Shown piece after piece: positions 25,114 through 33,195 of a stretch of DNA of 64,000 nucleotides. The notes beneath the pieces are model-generated. The model saw only the letters and a list, made by a program, of their open reading frames with translations. It made no database searches and had not been told where the DNA came from. The DNA lies in the NCBI RefSeq assembly GCF_003989665.1, contig NZ_RZIJ01000003.1, positions 124,001 to 188,000 of the forward strand, read 5' to 3'. This stretch comes from Azospirillum doebereinerae (GTDB lineage: Bacteria; Pseudomonadota; Alphaproteobacteria; Azospirillales; Azospirillaceae). Numbering within the stretch: the first letter of the stretch is position 1; every line of letters starts with the position of its first letter. Both the position numbers and the translations under genes were made by a program.

Positions 25114-26346
25114 ATGCAGAGCAGTACGGCAATAGGGCGGGAGCAGGGGAAACAGGCCGGGCAGTGGTCCCCGCAACGGCGCAGCCTGATCGGCGCCTGC
25201 GTCGCCCATCTCCTGCATGACGGCTACACCGATCAACTCTATGCGCTTCTGCCGGTCTGGCAGTCGGAATTCGGACTGTCCTACGCCGGTCTCGCCATCA
25301 TCCGGGCGCTCTATTCCGGGACCATGGGCGGCTTGCAGGTGCCGGCCGGCAACCTCACCGCCAGGATGAGCCCGCGCGCGGCGCTGGTGCTGGCGACCTT
25401 CCTGGCGGCGGCGGGGTTCCTCGTCATGGCGCTTCCCCTCGGGCTGCCGGGCCTCTGCGCCGGTCTGGTGCTCGCCGGCATCGGATCGAGCATACAGCAT
25501 CCGCGTGCGTCGCTTCTCGTCACGCAGGCTTACGGAAACGCGTCGCGGGGACCGCTGGGGGTTTACAATTTCGCCGGCGACCTTGGAAAGGCAACCTTTC
25601 CCGCCGCCGTCGCCCTGCTGCTGCCCCTCATGGCGTGGCGGCCGGTCGTCGGTTTCATGGCTCTGGCCGGGGTGGCGAGCGCCTTCGCCCTGCTGGCGCT
25701 GTTGCCGAAGCAGACCTTCACCGTTCCCTCCGGACACGCATCGGATGCGACGGGACGGGATGGACGCGGCTTCGGTCTGCTTCTCGCCATTGGCGCCTTC
25801 GATACCGCGACGCGCATGGGGTATCTCCTGTTCCTGCCGTTCCTGCTTCACGCCAAAGGCGGTGAGGACGTGACAATCGGCGTCGGCCTTGCGTTGCTTT
25901 TTGCCGGCGGCGCGCTGGGCAAGGCGTGCTGCGGCTGGCTCGGCCAGCGTCTCGGCGTCGTCTGGACCGTGATCGCCACGGAGGCGATGACGGTTCTTTT
26001 CATGGTTGCGACGTTGTGGGTGCCGCTTGGGCCGACGCTTGTCCTTCTTCCGCTTCTCGGGATCGTCCTCAACGGCACCTCCTCGGTCCTGTACGGGACC
26101 GTTCCCGAACTGGCGAAAAAAGGCGAGGTCGGGCGTGCCTTCGCGCTGTTCTACACCGGCGTCATCGGTGCCGGAGGGTTGGCGCCGATCGCCTACGGCA
26201 CGCTTGCGGATCATTCGAGCCGAACCATCGGCATCGTCGCGGCGGCTCTGACGGCGGCGGCCATCATTCCCATGGTTCTCGCCCTGCGCCCCTTCCTGCG
26301 CGACGAGCCCGCCAACGGAACGGCGGCCGCGAAGGGGGAGATTTGA
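25114..26346 (+). CDS. MFS transporter, fosmidomycin-resistance-like group
   Basis: This 410-residue protein has about 12 membrane helices and the signature His-Leu-Leu-His-Asp-Gly-Tyr-Thr-Asp-Gln-Leu-Tyr near residue 30, then Leu-Leu-Pro-Val-Trp-Gln-Ser-Glu-Phe-Gly-Leu-Ser. This pattern is shared with Fsr-type drug/proton antiporters. It has the typical short cytoplasmic loop and an internal repeat after about residue 210. It is divergent from a LysR regulator, the common arrangement for inducible exporters. The substrate cannot be told from sequence. Confidence 0.9.
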   Translation: MQSSTAIGREQGKQAGQWSPQRRSLIGACVAHLLHDGYTDQLYALLPVWQSEFGLSYAGLAIIRALYSGTMGGLQVPAGNLTARMSPRAALVLATFLAAAGFLVMALPLGLPGLCAGLVLAGIGSSIQHPRASLLVTQAYGNASRGPLGVYNFAGDLGKATFPAAVALLLPLMAWRPVVGFMALAGVASAFALLALLPKQTFTVPSGHASDATGRDGRGFGLLLAIGAFDTATRMGYLLFLPFLLHAKGGEDVTIGVGLALLFAGGALGKACCGWLGQRLGVVWTVIATEAMTVLFMVATLWVPLGPTLVLLPLLGIVLNGTSSVLYGTVPELAKKGEVGRAFALFYTGVIGAGGLAPIAYGTLADHSSRTIGIVAAALTAAAIIPMVLALRPFLRDEPANGTAAAKGEI

Positions 26347-26410
26347 GCAAACCGGTTTCGTGCCGATTGGCCGGATCGGCGGTGGTCGGGGGATCGGTCG
26401 GGTGTGCGGC

Positions 26411-27838
26411 TTACCCTTCCGAAGCCGTGGTGATGCCGTGCTTGCGCAATTTTGCGTAGAGGTTGGTCCGGGACAGGCCCAGGTTCCGCGCGGCTTCGAG
26501 CTTGTTGCCCTTCGCCTCGTCGAGCGCGGCAAGGATGAGGGAGCGCTCCAACTCGTCCATGGCCTCGGCGAGCGTGCGCGTCCTGGTCGGTGAAACGGAG
26601 GCGCTGGCAACGGTTCGCGGAAGGATGTCCGTGAGGTCTTCGGCCAGGATGCGCTCCCCTTCGGTGCGCACGTAGAGCTGTTCGAGGATGTTGGCGAGTT
26701 CACGGATGTTGCCGGGCCAGTCATACCCCCGCAGCATGTCGAGCGCCGAGGGCGTGAGATCGCGCATCGGCTGGTCGAGGCTCACGGCCGTCCTTTCCGA
26801 AAAGAAGGACGCGAGGATGTCCAGATCCTCCTTGCGGTCGCGGAGCGCCGGAAGGTGGATCGGGAAGACGTTCAGCCGGTAGTAGAGGTCGGGCCGGAAG
26901 GCCCCGCTCTTGACCATGTCCGGGAGCGCCCGGCTGGTCGCGGCGATGATGCGGACATCGACCTTGATGACTTGGTTGGAGCCGAGCGGCTCGACCTCGC
27001 GCTCCTGCAACGCGCGCAACAGCTTGGCCTGCAACGGCAGGGGCATGTCGCCGATCTCGTCGAGAAACAGCGTGCCGCCATCCGCCAGCTGGAATTTTCC
27101 GGGGCGCGTCTGACGGCCGGCGCCGGTGTAGGCGCCGGGCGCGACGCCGAAGAACTCCGCTTCGAGAAGGTTGTCGGGGATGGCCGCGACGTTGAGGCCG
27201 ACGAACGGACGGTCGACCCGGTCCGAGGCCGCATGGATTGCGTGCGCCACCAGCTCCTTGCCGGTCCCCGTCTCGCCCAGCAGCAGCACCGTCGACGTGA
27301 TCTGGCCCGCCTTGCGCACCAGCCGCTTCACCTGGAGCATCGCCGGACTGAAACCGATCAGGTTCTCGACGGTGTGCTTCGACGCCCGGCTGGCGGCGAG
27401 TTCCTGCTCCATGCGGGCGAGACGCGACTGCAGTTTGTTGAAGCGGTCGGCGATCGGCCGGAGATAGGTCAGGCTGTTCTTGAGCGCGAAGGCGAGGGCG
27501 CCGACGACCTCTCCCCCTTCGTCGCGCAAGGGAAGACGGCTCACCAGCAGGATGTGTTCCCCGTAGCGCATGATGTCGAGCGGGAGGGAGCGGCCGGTCT
27601 CCACCACCTCGCGCATCCGGCTGTGCGGAATGACCCGTTCGACGGGCTGGCCCACCATGTCCGCCACCGACCGAAGCCCCAGCGACGCCATCTGTTTGCT
27701 GTCGAACCAGACATGCTTGTCGTTGGACCAGACGATGCGCGCGTCCTTGTCGACCAGGATGGCGCCCTCGATCATTTCGTCGATCATCACCATCAGGGCG
27801 CGCGCGGCGGCGAACCGCTCCTCCGGTCCCATCGTCAC
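26411..27838 (-). CDS. Sigma-54-dependent activator with PAS, AAA+ and Fis-type HTH
   Basis: A GTG at 27838 follows AGGAAG at ideal spacing; ATG at 27832 is two codons downstream and lacks a nearby site. Numbering from that ATG, a PAS-like sensor spans about 15-120 and a linker helix 125-150. The AAA+ domain has Walker A Gly-Glu-Thr-Gly-Thr-Gly-Lys-Glu at 186-193, the sigma-54 contact loop as Gly-Ala-Tyr-Thr-Gly-Ala (233-238, Tyr replacing the usual Phe), and Walker B ending Asp-Glu at 258-259. A Fis-type helix-turn-helix lies at about 430-470. It faces a catabolic operon across a region holding two palindromes and a -24/-12 promoter. It has no receiver domain, so a small molecule sensed by PAS is likely. 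Confidence 0.94.
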   Translation of the reverse strand: MTMGPEERFAAARALMVMIDEMIEGAILVDKDARIVWSNDKHVWFDSKQMASLGLRSVADMVGQPVERVIPHSRMREVVETGRSLPLDIMRYGEHILLVSRLPLRDEGGEVVGALAFALKNSLTYLRPIADRFNKLQSRLARMEQELAASRASKHTVENLIGFSPAMLQVKRLVRKAGQITSTVLLLGETGTGKELVAHAIHAASDRVDRPFVGLNVAAIPDNLLEAEFFGVAPGAYTGAGRQTRPGKFQLADGGTLFLDEIGDMPLPLQAKLLRALQEREVEPLGSNQVIKVDVRIIAATSRALPDMVKSGAFRPDLYYRLNVFPIHLPALRDRKEDLDILASFFSERTAVSLDQPMRDLTPSALDMLRGYDWPGNIRELANILEQLYVRTEGERILAEDLTDILPRTVASASVSPTRTRTLAEAMDELERSLILAALDEAKGNKLEAARNLGLSRTNLYAKLRKHGITTASEG

Positions 27839-27865
27839 GGTCCGCTTCCTTCCGCTTCGCCCGTC

Positions 27866-27904
27866 TGTCAAAATTCTGAACACACCCTGTCAAAATTCAG
27901 GACA
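27866..27904. promoter_or_regulatory. Two tandem 17-bp enhancer-like palindromes
   Basis: TGTCAAAATTCTGAACA (27866-27882) and TGTCAAAATTCAGGACA (27888-27904) are near copies, each with TGTC/GACA-type ends. They are 22 bp apart start to start and lie on the same DNA face. They are 130 bp upstream of the -24/-12 promoter and 28 bp upstream of the activator gene start. This is what an upstream activating sequence for the neighbouring sigma-54 activator should look like, and it could also give autoregulation. Confidence 0.7.
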
Positions 27905-28000
27905 GGCCGCCAGCGTTGATTTCACTGGGTGCTGCGGTGTGGGCCACCGAAGTCTGTTCCGGATTGAAACGCATGCCGCCTCGTTTGCGATCGCTCTTCC

Positions 28001-28013
28001 CATCAAGCAGTTG
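28001..28013 (+). promoter_or_regulatory. IHF-like site
   Basis: CATCAAGCAGTTG matches the IHF core WATCAANNNNTTR except for the first base. It lies between the enhancer pair and the -24/-12 promoter, where a DNA bend would help looping. Confidence 0.45.
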
Positions 28014-28033
28014 AAAAACAACAAATTCTCGAG

Positions 28034-28050
28034 CTGGCGCGGCGCTTGCT
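28034..28050 (+). promoter_or_regulatory. Sigma-54 (-24/-12) promoter of the BKACE operon
   Basis: CTGGCGCGGCGCTTGCT fits YTGGCACGNNNNTTGCW with one mismatch (G for A). The GG at 28036-28037 and GC at 28048-28049 are exactly 10 bases apart. The predicted start near 28061 gives a leader of about 110 bases to the ATG at 28171. Confidence 0.75.
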
Positions 28051-28170
28051 AGTGCGTGTGACGGAAAAGCCGTGCAACGGACATTCAGCAAAAACAACCT
28101 CTGGCGCGGCGGTACGGCAACGACGGCTCTTCGCGACGGCGTTCACTCGGCAAGGAGGAAAGCGCAGGGC

Positions 28171-29082
28171 ATGACACACCAGCACATCGGCATCATCGGG
28201 GCCGGGTTGATGGGGCACGGGATCGCGCAGGTCTTCGCGGTCGCCGGTCACCGCGTCGACATCCAGGAGCCCGATCCCGACCGCCGGAGCCGGATCCTCG
28301 ACCATGTTCGCGGCAATCTCCGGGAGCTTGGGCAGGACGTCGCCGCCGCGGACCGCATCCACCCGCGCGGGACGCTGGAGGACACCGTCGGGCAGGCGGA
28401 TGTCGTCATCGAGGCGGTGCCGGAGGATCTGGACCTCAAGCAACGGATCTTCACGGCGGTCGAGGCGGCGGCCCCACCCCATGCGCTGCTCGCGAGCAAC
28501 ACGTCGGTCATCCCGATCACCCGGATCATGGAGCCGTTGCGGGACAGGACCCGCGCCATGGGCACCCATTGGTGGAACCCGCCCTACCTGATCCCGCTCG
28601 TCGAGGTCATCCAGACGCCCGACACCGGCGAGGCGGCAATCGCCGCGATGACCGATCTTCTGACGTCCGTCGGCAAGATGCCGGTGCGTGTCCGCAAGGA
28701 CGTTCCCGGCTTCATCGGCAACCGCTTGCAGCACGCGCTGTGGCGCGAGGCGATCGCGCTGGTCCAGAACGGCGTCTGCGACGCCCAAACAATCGACACC
28801 GTGGTCAAGGCCAGCTTCGGCCGGCGTCTCGCCGTCCTGGGGCCGCTGGAGAACGCCGATCTCGTCGGCACGGACCTGACGCTCGCGGTGCATGAGCATG
28901 TCCTGCCCGATCTCGACCGCACGCCCGGTCCCTTGCCCCTGCTGCGTGAACTGGTCGCGTCCGGGCGGCTCGGCATGAAGGCCGGCGGCGGTTTCCAGAG
29001 CTGGACCGAGGCGCAGAGGAGCGAGGTCCACGCGCGGCTCGCCGCCCACCTGCAACGGCTGGACGACAGCGGGCCCAGGTGA
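28171..29082 (+). CDS. 3-hydroxyacyl-CoA dehydrogenase-family NAD-dependent dehydrogenase
   Basis: The product is a 303-residue enzyme with an N-terminal Rossmann domain (Gly-Ala-Gly-Leu-Met-Gly at 10-15) and the C-terminal helical dimerisation domain. Asn110 sits in Ala-Ser-Asn-Thr-Ser. His133 lies in Gly-Thr-His-Trp-Trp-Asn-Pro-Pro, the form seen in members that oxidise free 3-hydroxy acids such as carnitine or gulonate, rather than the His-Phe-Phe-Asn-Pro of true beta-oxidation enzymes. An AAGGAGG site precedes ATG 28171. It is the first gene after the sigma-54 promoter, and its keto product would suit the BKACE enzyme that follows. Substrate is unproven. Confidence 0.88.
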   Translation: MTHQHIGIIGAGLMGHGIAQVFAVAGHRVDIQEPDPDRRSRILDHVRGNLRELGQDVAAADRIHPRGTLEDTVGQADVVIEAVPEDLDLKQRIFTAVEAAAPPHALLASNTSVIPITRIMEPLRDRTRAMGTHWWNPPYLIPLVEVIQTPDTGEAAIAAMTDLLTSVGKMPVRVRKDVPGFIGNRLQHALWREAIALVQNGVCDAQTIDTVVKASFGRRLAVLGPLENADLVGTDLTLAVHEHVLPDLDRTPGPLPLLRELVASGRLGMKAGGGFQSWTEAQRSEVHARLAAHLQRLDDSGPR

Positions 29083-29156
29083 CCGGGGGCGCCACGACAA
29101 CGTCGGATTTTCACTTTTTCACGGCCTTTCGGGCCGGACACACAGGAGCGCCTCGC

Positions 29157-30110
29157 ATGGCCGCATCACAGAAGCCAGCATCGCAGAAGAAGGTCATCAT
29201 CAGCTGCGCGCTGACCGGATCCATTCACACCCCGACCATGTCCGACGCGCTGCCGGTGACGCCGGACGAGATCGTCGAGCAGGGAGTCGGCGCGGCCGAG
29301 GCCGGGGCGGCGATCCTGCACCTGCACGCCCGCGATCCCCTCACCGGGCAGCCGACGCCGGATCCGGCGGTCTTCATGCAGTTCCTGCCGCGCCTCAAGC
29401 AGTCCACCGACGCGGTGCTCAACATCACCACCGGCGGTTCGCTGAACATGACGGTGCAGGAACGCCTCGCCGCGCCCCTCCAGGCCAGCCCGGAGATGTG
29501 CTCGCTCAACATGGGCTCGATGAACTTCGGCATCTTCCCGCTGGCCGACCGCTACAAGAACTGGAAGCACGAGTGGGAGGAGCCCTATCTGCGCGGCACC
29601 GACGACTTCATCTTCCGCAACACCTTCCGGGACATCGCCTACATCCTCGAACATCTGGGCGAGGGCTGCGGCACGCGGTTCGAGTTCGAATGCTACGACG
29701 TCGGGCATCTGTACACGCTGGCGCATTTCCTCGACCGGAAGCTGGTGAAGCCGCCGCTCTTCGTCCAGACGATCTTCGGGATCCTCGGCGGCATCGGCGC
29801 GGAGGAGCGCAACCTCGTCTTCATGCGCGAGACCGCCGACCGCCTGTTCGGCGGCGACTACGCCTGGTCCGTGCTGGCGGCCGGCCGCCATCAGATCCCG
29901 TTCACGACCATGGCGGCGGTCATGGGCGGCAACGTCCGGGTCGGTCTGGAGGACAGCCTGTATCTCGCCAAGGGCCGGCTCGCCCGCAACAGCGCGGAGC
30001 AGGTGGCGAAGATCCGCCGCATCCTGGAGGAGCTGTCGCTGGAGGTCGCCAGCCCCGCCGAGGCGCGCGCGATGCTCGCCCTCAAGGGCGCCGACCAAGT
30101 GGCGTTCTGA
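29157..30110 (+). CDS. BKACE (DUF849) beta-keto acid cleavage enzyme
   Basis: This 317-residue TIM-barrel enzyme is of the beta-keto acid cleavage family, which converts a 3-oxo acid plus acetyl-CoA into acetoacetate and a new acyl-CoA. Visible hallmarks are Ile-Ser-Cys-Ala-Leu-Thr-Gly-Ser, His-Thr-Pro-Thr-Met-Ser, the metal-binding His55/His57 in Leu-His-Leu-His-Ala-Arg-Asp, Asn-Ile-Thr-Thr-Gly-Gly, and Phe-Glu-Cys-Tyr-Asp-Val-Gly-His. Which BKACE subclass (3-dehydrocarnitine, 3-oxoadipate-like, 3,5-diketohexanoate) cannot be assigned by eye. It lies between the hydroxy-acid dehydrogenase and the 3-hydroxybutyrate-type SDR, giving a coherent three-step path. Confidence 0.93.
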   Translation: MAASQKPASQKKVIISCALTGSIHTPTMSDALPVTPDEIVEQGVGAAEAGAAILHLHARDPLTGQPTPDPAVFMQFLPRLKQSTDAVLNITTGGSLNMTVQERLAAPLQASPEMCSLNMGSMNFGIFPLADRYKNWKHEWEEPYLRGTDDFIFRNTFRDIAYILEHLGEGCGTRFEFECYDVGHLYTLAHFLDRKLVKPPLFVQTIFGILGGIGAEERNLVFMRETADRLFGGDYAWSVLAAGRHQIPFTTMAAVMGGNVRVGLEDSLYLAKGRLARNSAEQVAKIRRILEELSLEVASPAEARAMLALKGADQVAF

Positions 30111-30157
30111 GCCGCGCGACGAGCGCCGGATTCCAAAGACATCCGAAGGAAACAGAA

Positions 30158-30937
30158 ATGCGGAACAGAAATGCCGTCGTCACCGGCTCCACCAGCGGCA
30201 TCGGTCTGGCGACCGCGCGCGAACTGGCCAGCCGTGGCTGTCATGTCATGCTCAACGGCTTCGGCGACCGCGCGGAGATCGACGCGGTGTGCGCCGACAT
30301 CGCGGCCCGGAGCGGCACGACGGTCGTCTATTCGGACGCCGACCTCAGCCGGCCCGACGCCGTCCGCGCCATGATGGGGCAGGCGGCCGAAGCGCTGGGT
30401 CCGATCGACATCGTGGTGAACAACGCCGGGGTGCAGCATGTCGCGGCGCTGCACGAGTTCCCCGACGACAAGTGGGATCTGCTGCTCGCGGTCAACCTGA
30501 GCGCCGCCTTCCACACCATCAAGGCGGCGCTTCCCGCCATGCGGGAGCGGGGATGGGGCCGCATCGTCAACACGGCCTCGGTCCTCGGCATGGTGGGGGC
30601 CCCGCACAAGCCGGCCTACGTCGCCGCCAAGCACGGGATCATCGGCCTGACCAAGGCGGTGGCGATCGAGGTCGCCGAGCACGGCATCACCTGCAACGCG
30701 GTGTGCCCCGGCACGGTGCTGACCCCGATCATCGAAAAGCAGATCGCCCAGCAGGCGCAGGTCACCGGCCTGCCGGAGGATCAGGTGCTCAAGGCGGTGT
30801 TCCTGGGCAAGATGCCGACCGGCCGGCTGGTGCCGCCCGACGAGGTCGCGGCCGCCATCGCCTTCCTGTGCTCCGACGCCGCCGGCTCCATCACCGGCAC
30901 CGCTCTCCCCGTGGACGGCGGCTACACCGCCCATTGA
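30158..30937 (+). CDS. 3-hydroxybutyrate dehydrogenase-type SDR
   Basis: A 259-residue classical short-chain dehydrogenase has cofactor motif Thr-Gly-Ser-Thr-Ser-Gly-Ile-Gly at 9-16, Asn-Asn-Ala-Gly at 88-91, and the catalytic Ser141, Tyr154 and Lys158. Val-Gln-His-Val after the Asn-Asn-Ala-Gly motif, and His-Lys-Pro-Ala-Tyr-Val-Ala-Ala-Lys-His-Gly around the active site, are typical of D-3-hydroxybutyrate dehydrogenases. It would interconvert acetoacetate released by BKACE with 3-hydroxybutyrate. It starts 47 bp after the BKACE gene with AAGGAAA upstream. Confidence 0.9.
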   Translation: MRNRNAVVTGSTSGIGLATARELASRGCHVMLNGFGDRAEIDAVCADIAARSGTTVVYSDADLSRPDAVRAMMGQAAEALGPIDIVVNNAGVQHVAALHEFPDDKWDLLLAVNLSAAFHTIKAALPAMRERGWGRIVNTASVLGMVGAPHKPAYVAAKHGIIGLTKAVAIEVAEHGITCNAVCPGTVLTPIIEKQIAQQAQVTGLPEDQVLKAVFLGKMPTGRLVPPDEVAAAIAFLCSDAAGSITGTALPVDGGYTAH

Positions 30938-31002
30938 CGCGCGGGACAGCATCAGGGGCAATGGTCCCAACCATCAAGAAACCTCATCCTAGGGAGTGAA
31001 CC

Positions 31003-32205
31003 ATGCGCAACCTTCTGTTCGCGGGCGCCGCCATCGCCGCCCTGTCCGCCGGCGCGGCCCAGGCCCAGATGTCGGACGGCGTCATCAAGATCGGCATGCT
31101 GTCCGACCGTTCGGGCATCTACGCCGACATCAACGGCGAGGGCTCGGCGGTGGCCGCGCGGATGGCCGCCGAGGAGTTCGGCAACGCCATCGGCGGCACC
31201 AAGATCGAGATCATCGTCGGCGACCACCAGAACAAGGCGGACGTCGCGGCCAATCTGGCGCGCCAGTGGATCGACACCGAAAAGGTCGACGTCGTCGCCG
31301 ACGTGCCGAACTCGGCCGCAGCGCTCGCCGTCCAGGTCATCACGCGGGACAAGAAGCGACTCTTCCTGATGTCCGGCCCCGGCTCGACCGACCTGACCGG
31401 CAAGGAGTGCAGCCCCTACGGCTTCCACTGGACCTGGGACAACCACGCCGTCGCCTCCGCCACCGCCCGCGCGCTGGTCGAGCAGGGCCGGAAAAGCTGG
31501 TTCTTCGTCACCGCCGACTACGCCTTCGGCCATTCGTTGGAAGCCGAGGCCGCCGCCACCGTGAAGCAGCTCGGCGGCACCATCAAGGGCAGCGTGCGCC
31601 ACCCGCTGGGTGCCTCGGACTTCTCGTCCTTCCTGCTTCAGGCGCAGGCCTCGGGCGCGCAGGTCGTCGCCTTCGCCAACGCGGGCGGCGACACCATCAA
31701 CGCCGTCAAGCAGGCGGCCGAGTTCGGCATTCCCCAAGGGGGCCAGACGCTGGCGGGCCTGCTGCTGAACATCAACGACGTCCACGCGCTCGGCCTGGAG
31801 ACCTCGCAGGGCCTGATGCTGGCGAACTCCTTCTACTGGGACATGACCGACGAGACCCGCGCCTGGTCGAAGAAGTTCGAGGAGCGGACCGGCCGCAAGC
31901 CATCGATGAACCAAGCCGGCGTCTATTCGTCGGTCCTGCATTACCTGAAGGCCGTGCAGGAGGCCGGCACCGACGATCCCGACAAGGTGGCCGCCAAAAT
32001 GCGCGCCACCCCGGTCACCGACATGATGATGAAGAACGCGAGGATCGCCGACAACGGCCGCGTCTTCGACGACATGTATCTGGCACAGGTGAAGACGCCG
32101 GGTGAGTCGAAGCACGGCTGGGATTACTTCAAGATCCTCAAGACCGTTCCCGGCGACCAAGCGTACATCGCCCCGAAGGACAGCGGCTGCCCGCTCGTCA
32201 AGTGA
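31003..32205 (+). CDS. ABC transporter substrate-binding protein (Liv-type fold)
   Basis: This 400-residue periplasmic receptor has a signal peptide (1-22, ending Ala-Gln-Ala) and a type I binding fold (Ile-Gly-Met-Leu-Ser-Asp-Arg-Ser-Gly-Ile-Tyr, Asp-His-Gln-Asn-Lys-Ala-Asp). It differs clearly from LivK at 20143-21270 and carries Cys in Gly-Lys-Glu-Cys-Ser-Pro-Tyr and near the C-terminus. It is the last gene of the BKACE operon, followed by two hairpins. No permease or ATPase genes are linked, so it must use a transporter encoded elsewhere, possibly livHMGF. That sharing is speculative. Confidence 0.9.
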   Translation: MRNLLFAGAAIAALSAGAAQAQMSDGVIKIGMLSDRSGIYADINGEGSAVAARMAAEEFGNAIGGTKIEIIVGDHQNKADVAANLARQWIDTEKVDVVADVPNSAAALAVQVITRDKKRLFLMSGPGSTDLTGKECSPYGFHWTWDNHAVASATARALVEQGRKSWFFVTADYAFGHSLEAEAAATVKQLGGTIKGSVRHPLGASDFSSFLLQAQASGAQVVAFANAGGDTINAVKQAAEFGIPQGGQTLAGLLLNINDVHALGLETSQGLMLANSFYWDMTDETRAWSKKFEERTGRKPSMNQAGVYSSVLHYLKAVQEAGTDDPDKVAAKMRATPVTDMMMKNARIADNGRVFDDMYLAQVKTPGESKHGWDYFKILKTVPGDQAYIAPKDSGCPLVK

Positions 32206-32210
32206 CGGCT

Positions 32211-32233
32211 GGGGAGCGGACACGCTCCCCTTT
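32211..32233 (+). terminator. Rho-independent terminator of the BKACE operon
   Basis: GGGGAGCG-GACA-CGCTCCCC followed by TTT starts 6 bp after the stop codon. A second strong hairpin (32243-32282, GCCCAGGCGGCGCG against its complement with one bulge) follows directly. Confidence 0.75.
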
Positions 32234-32407
32234 CCATCGGGGGCCCAGGCGGCGCGTCGGAACCGCACGCGCCGCCTTGGGCGATCCCCGGGCGATCAGG
32301 GGGAGGTGACCTCCCGCAACCGCCATGGACGCATGACCTCTGCGGGATTGAGCTTTTGCCCGGCTTGGGCCATTACCAAGCCTCGGGCGCGGACGCGCCG
32401 GCAGAGC

Positions 32408-33097
32408 ATGGATGACGGCATGAGCGCGGACGGAACCAGCACCACCAAGAAGCCGGGCCGCAAGAACGATCCCGAGGGCACCAAGCAGGACATCCTGGAC
32501 GTCGCGACGGAGGAGTTCTCCTCGCTGGGGTTCGCCGGGGGGCGGGTGGACGCCATCGCCGCGCGGACCCGCACGACCAAGCGGATGATCTACTATTATT
32601 TCGGCAGCAAGGAGGATCTGTACCTCGCCGTGCTGGAAAAGGCCTATGGCGACATCCGCGCCATCGAGAACAACCTCAACCTGCAGGACCAGGAGCCGGA
32701 GCGGGCGATCCGCTCGCTGATCGAATTCACCTTCGACTATCAGGAGCAGCACGAGGACTTCATCCGGCTGGTCAGCATCGAGAACATCCATCGCGCCCAG
32801 CACATGAAGGACAGCAAGGTCATCCGCAACCTGAACGTCGCGGTGATCGACACGCTGGCGAAGATTCTGGAGCGCGGCCGGGCCGAGGGCGTGTTCCGGG
32901 CCGACATCCAGCCCATCGACCTGCACATGATGATCAGCGCCTTCTGCTTCTTCCGCGTGTCGAACCGCCACACCTTCAACCTGATCTTCCACCAGGATCT
33001 GTCCGCGCCCGACACCCGCGCCCGCCACAAGCGCATGATCGGGGACGCCATCATCAGCCTGCTGAAGGGGGAGCCGCAACATCGTCAGGATTCATGA
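32408..33097 (+). CDS. TetR-family transcriptional regulator
   Basis: ATG at 32408 gives 229 residues; an in-frame Met four codons on (32420) is also possible, and an upstream extension to 32335 lacks support. The helix-turn-helix lies at about 25-75 (Ile-Leu-Asp-Val-Ala-Thr-Glu-Glu-Phe, Arg-Thr-Arg-Thr-Thr-Lys-Arg-Met-Ile-Tyr-Tyr-Tyr-Phe-Gly-Ser-Lys), with a long ligand domain after it. It lies 98 bp upstream of the quinate/shikimate genes in the same direction and is the likely repressor of that set. The inducer is presumably a pathway intermediate. Confidence 0.92.
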   Translation: MDDGMSADGTSTTKKPGRKNDPEGTKQDILDVATEEFSSLGFAGGRVDAIAARTRTTKRMIYYYFGSKEDLYLAVLEKAYGDIRAIENNLNLQDQEPERAIRSLIEFTFDYQEQHEDFIRLVSIENIHRAQHMKDSKVIRNLNVAVIDTLAKILERGRAEGVFRADIQPIDLHMMISAFCFFRVSNRHTFNLIFHQDLSAPDTRARHKRMIGDAIISLLKGEPQHRQDS

Positions 33098-33195
33098 TTG
33101 ATGGCATGGGAAACCAATTGCGGTGAAATGTACGAACTGGTACGTTTGTTTTCAGAACGCGGGCCCGACCGCGCGCACCGGTTCGAGGAAACGCC

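Noticed and set aside
28171-30937. A complete L-carnitine degradation cluster.
   Set aside because: The dehydrogenase and BKACE fit, but the betainyl-CoA thioesterase, CoA-transferase and a carnitine-specific regulator or transporter are absent, so the substrate is left open.
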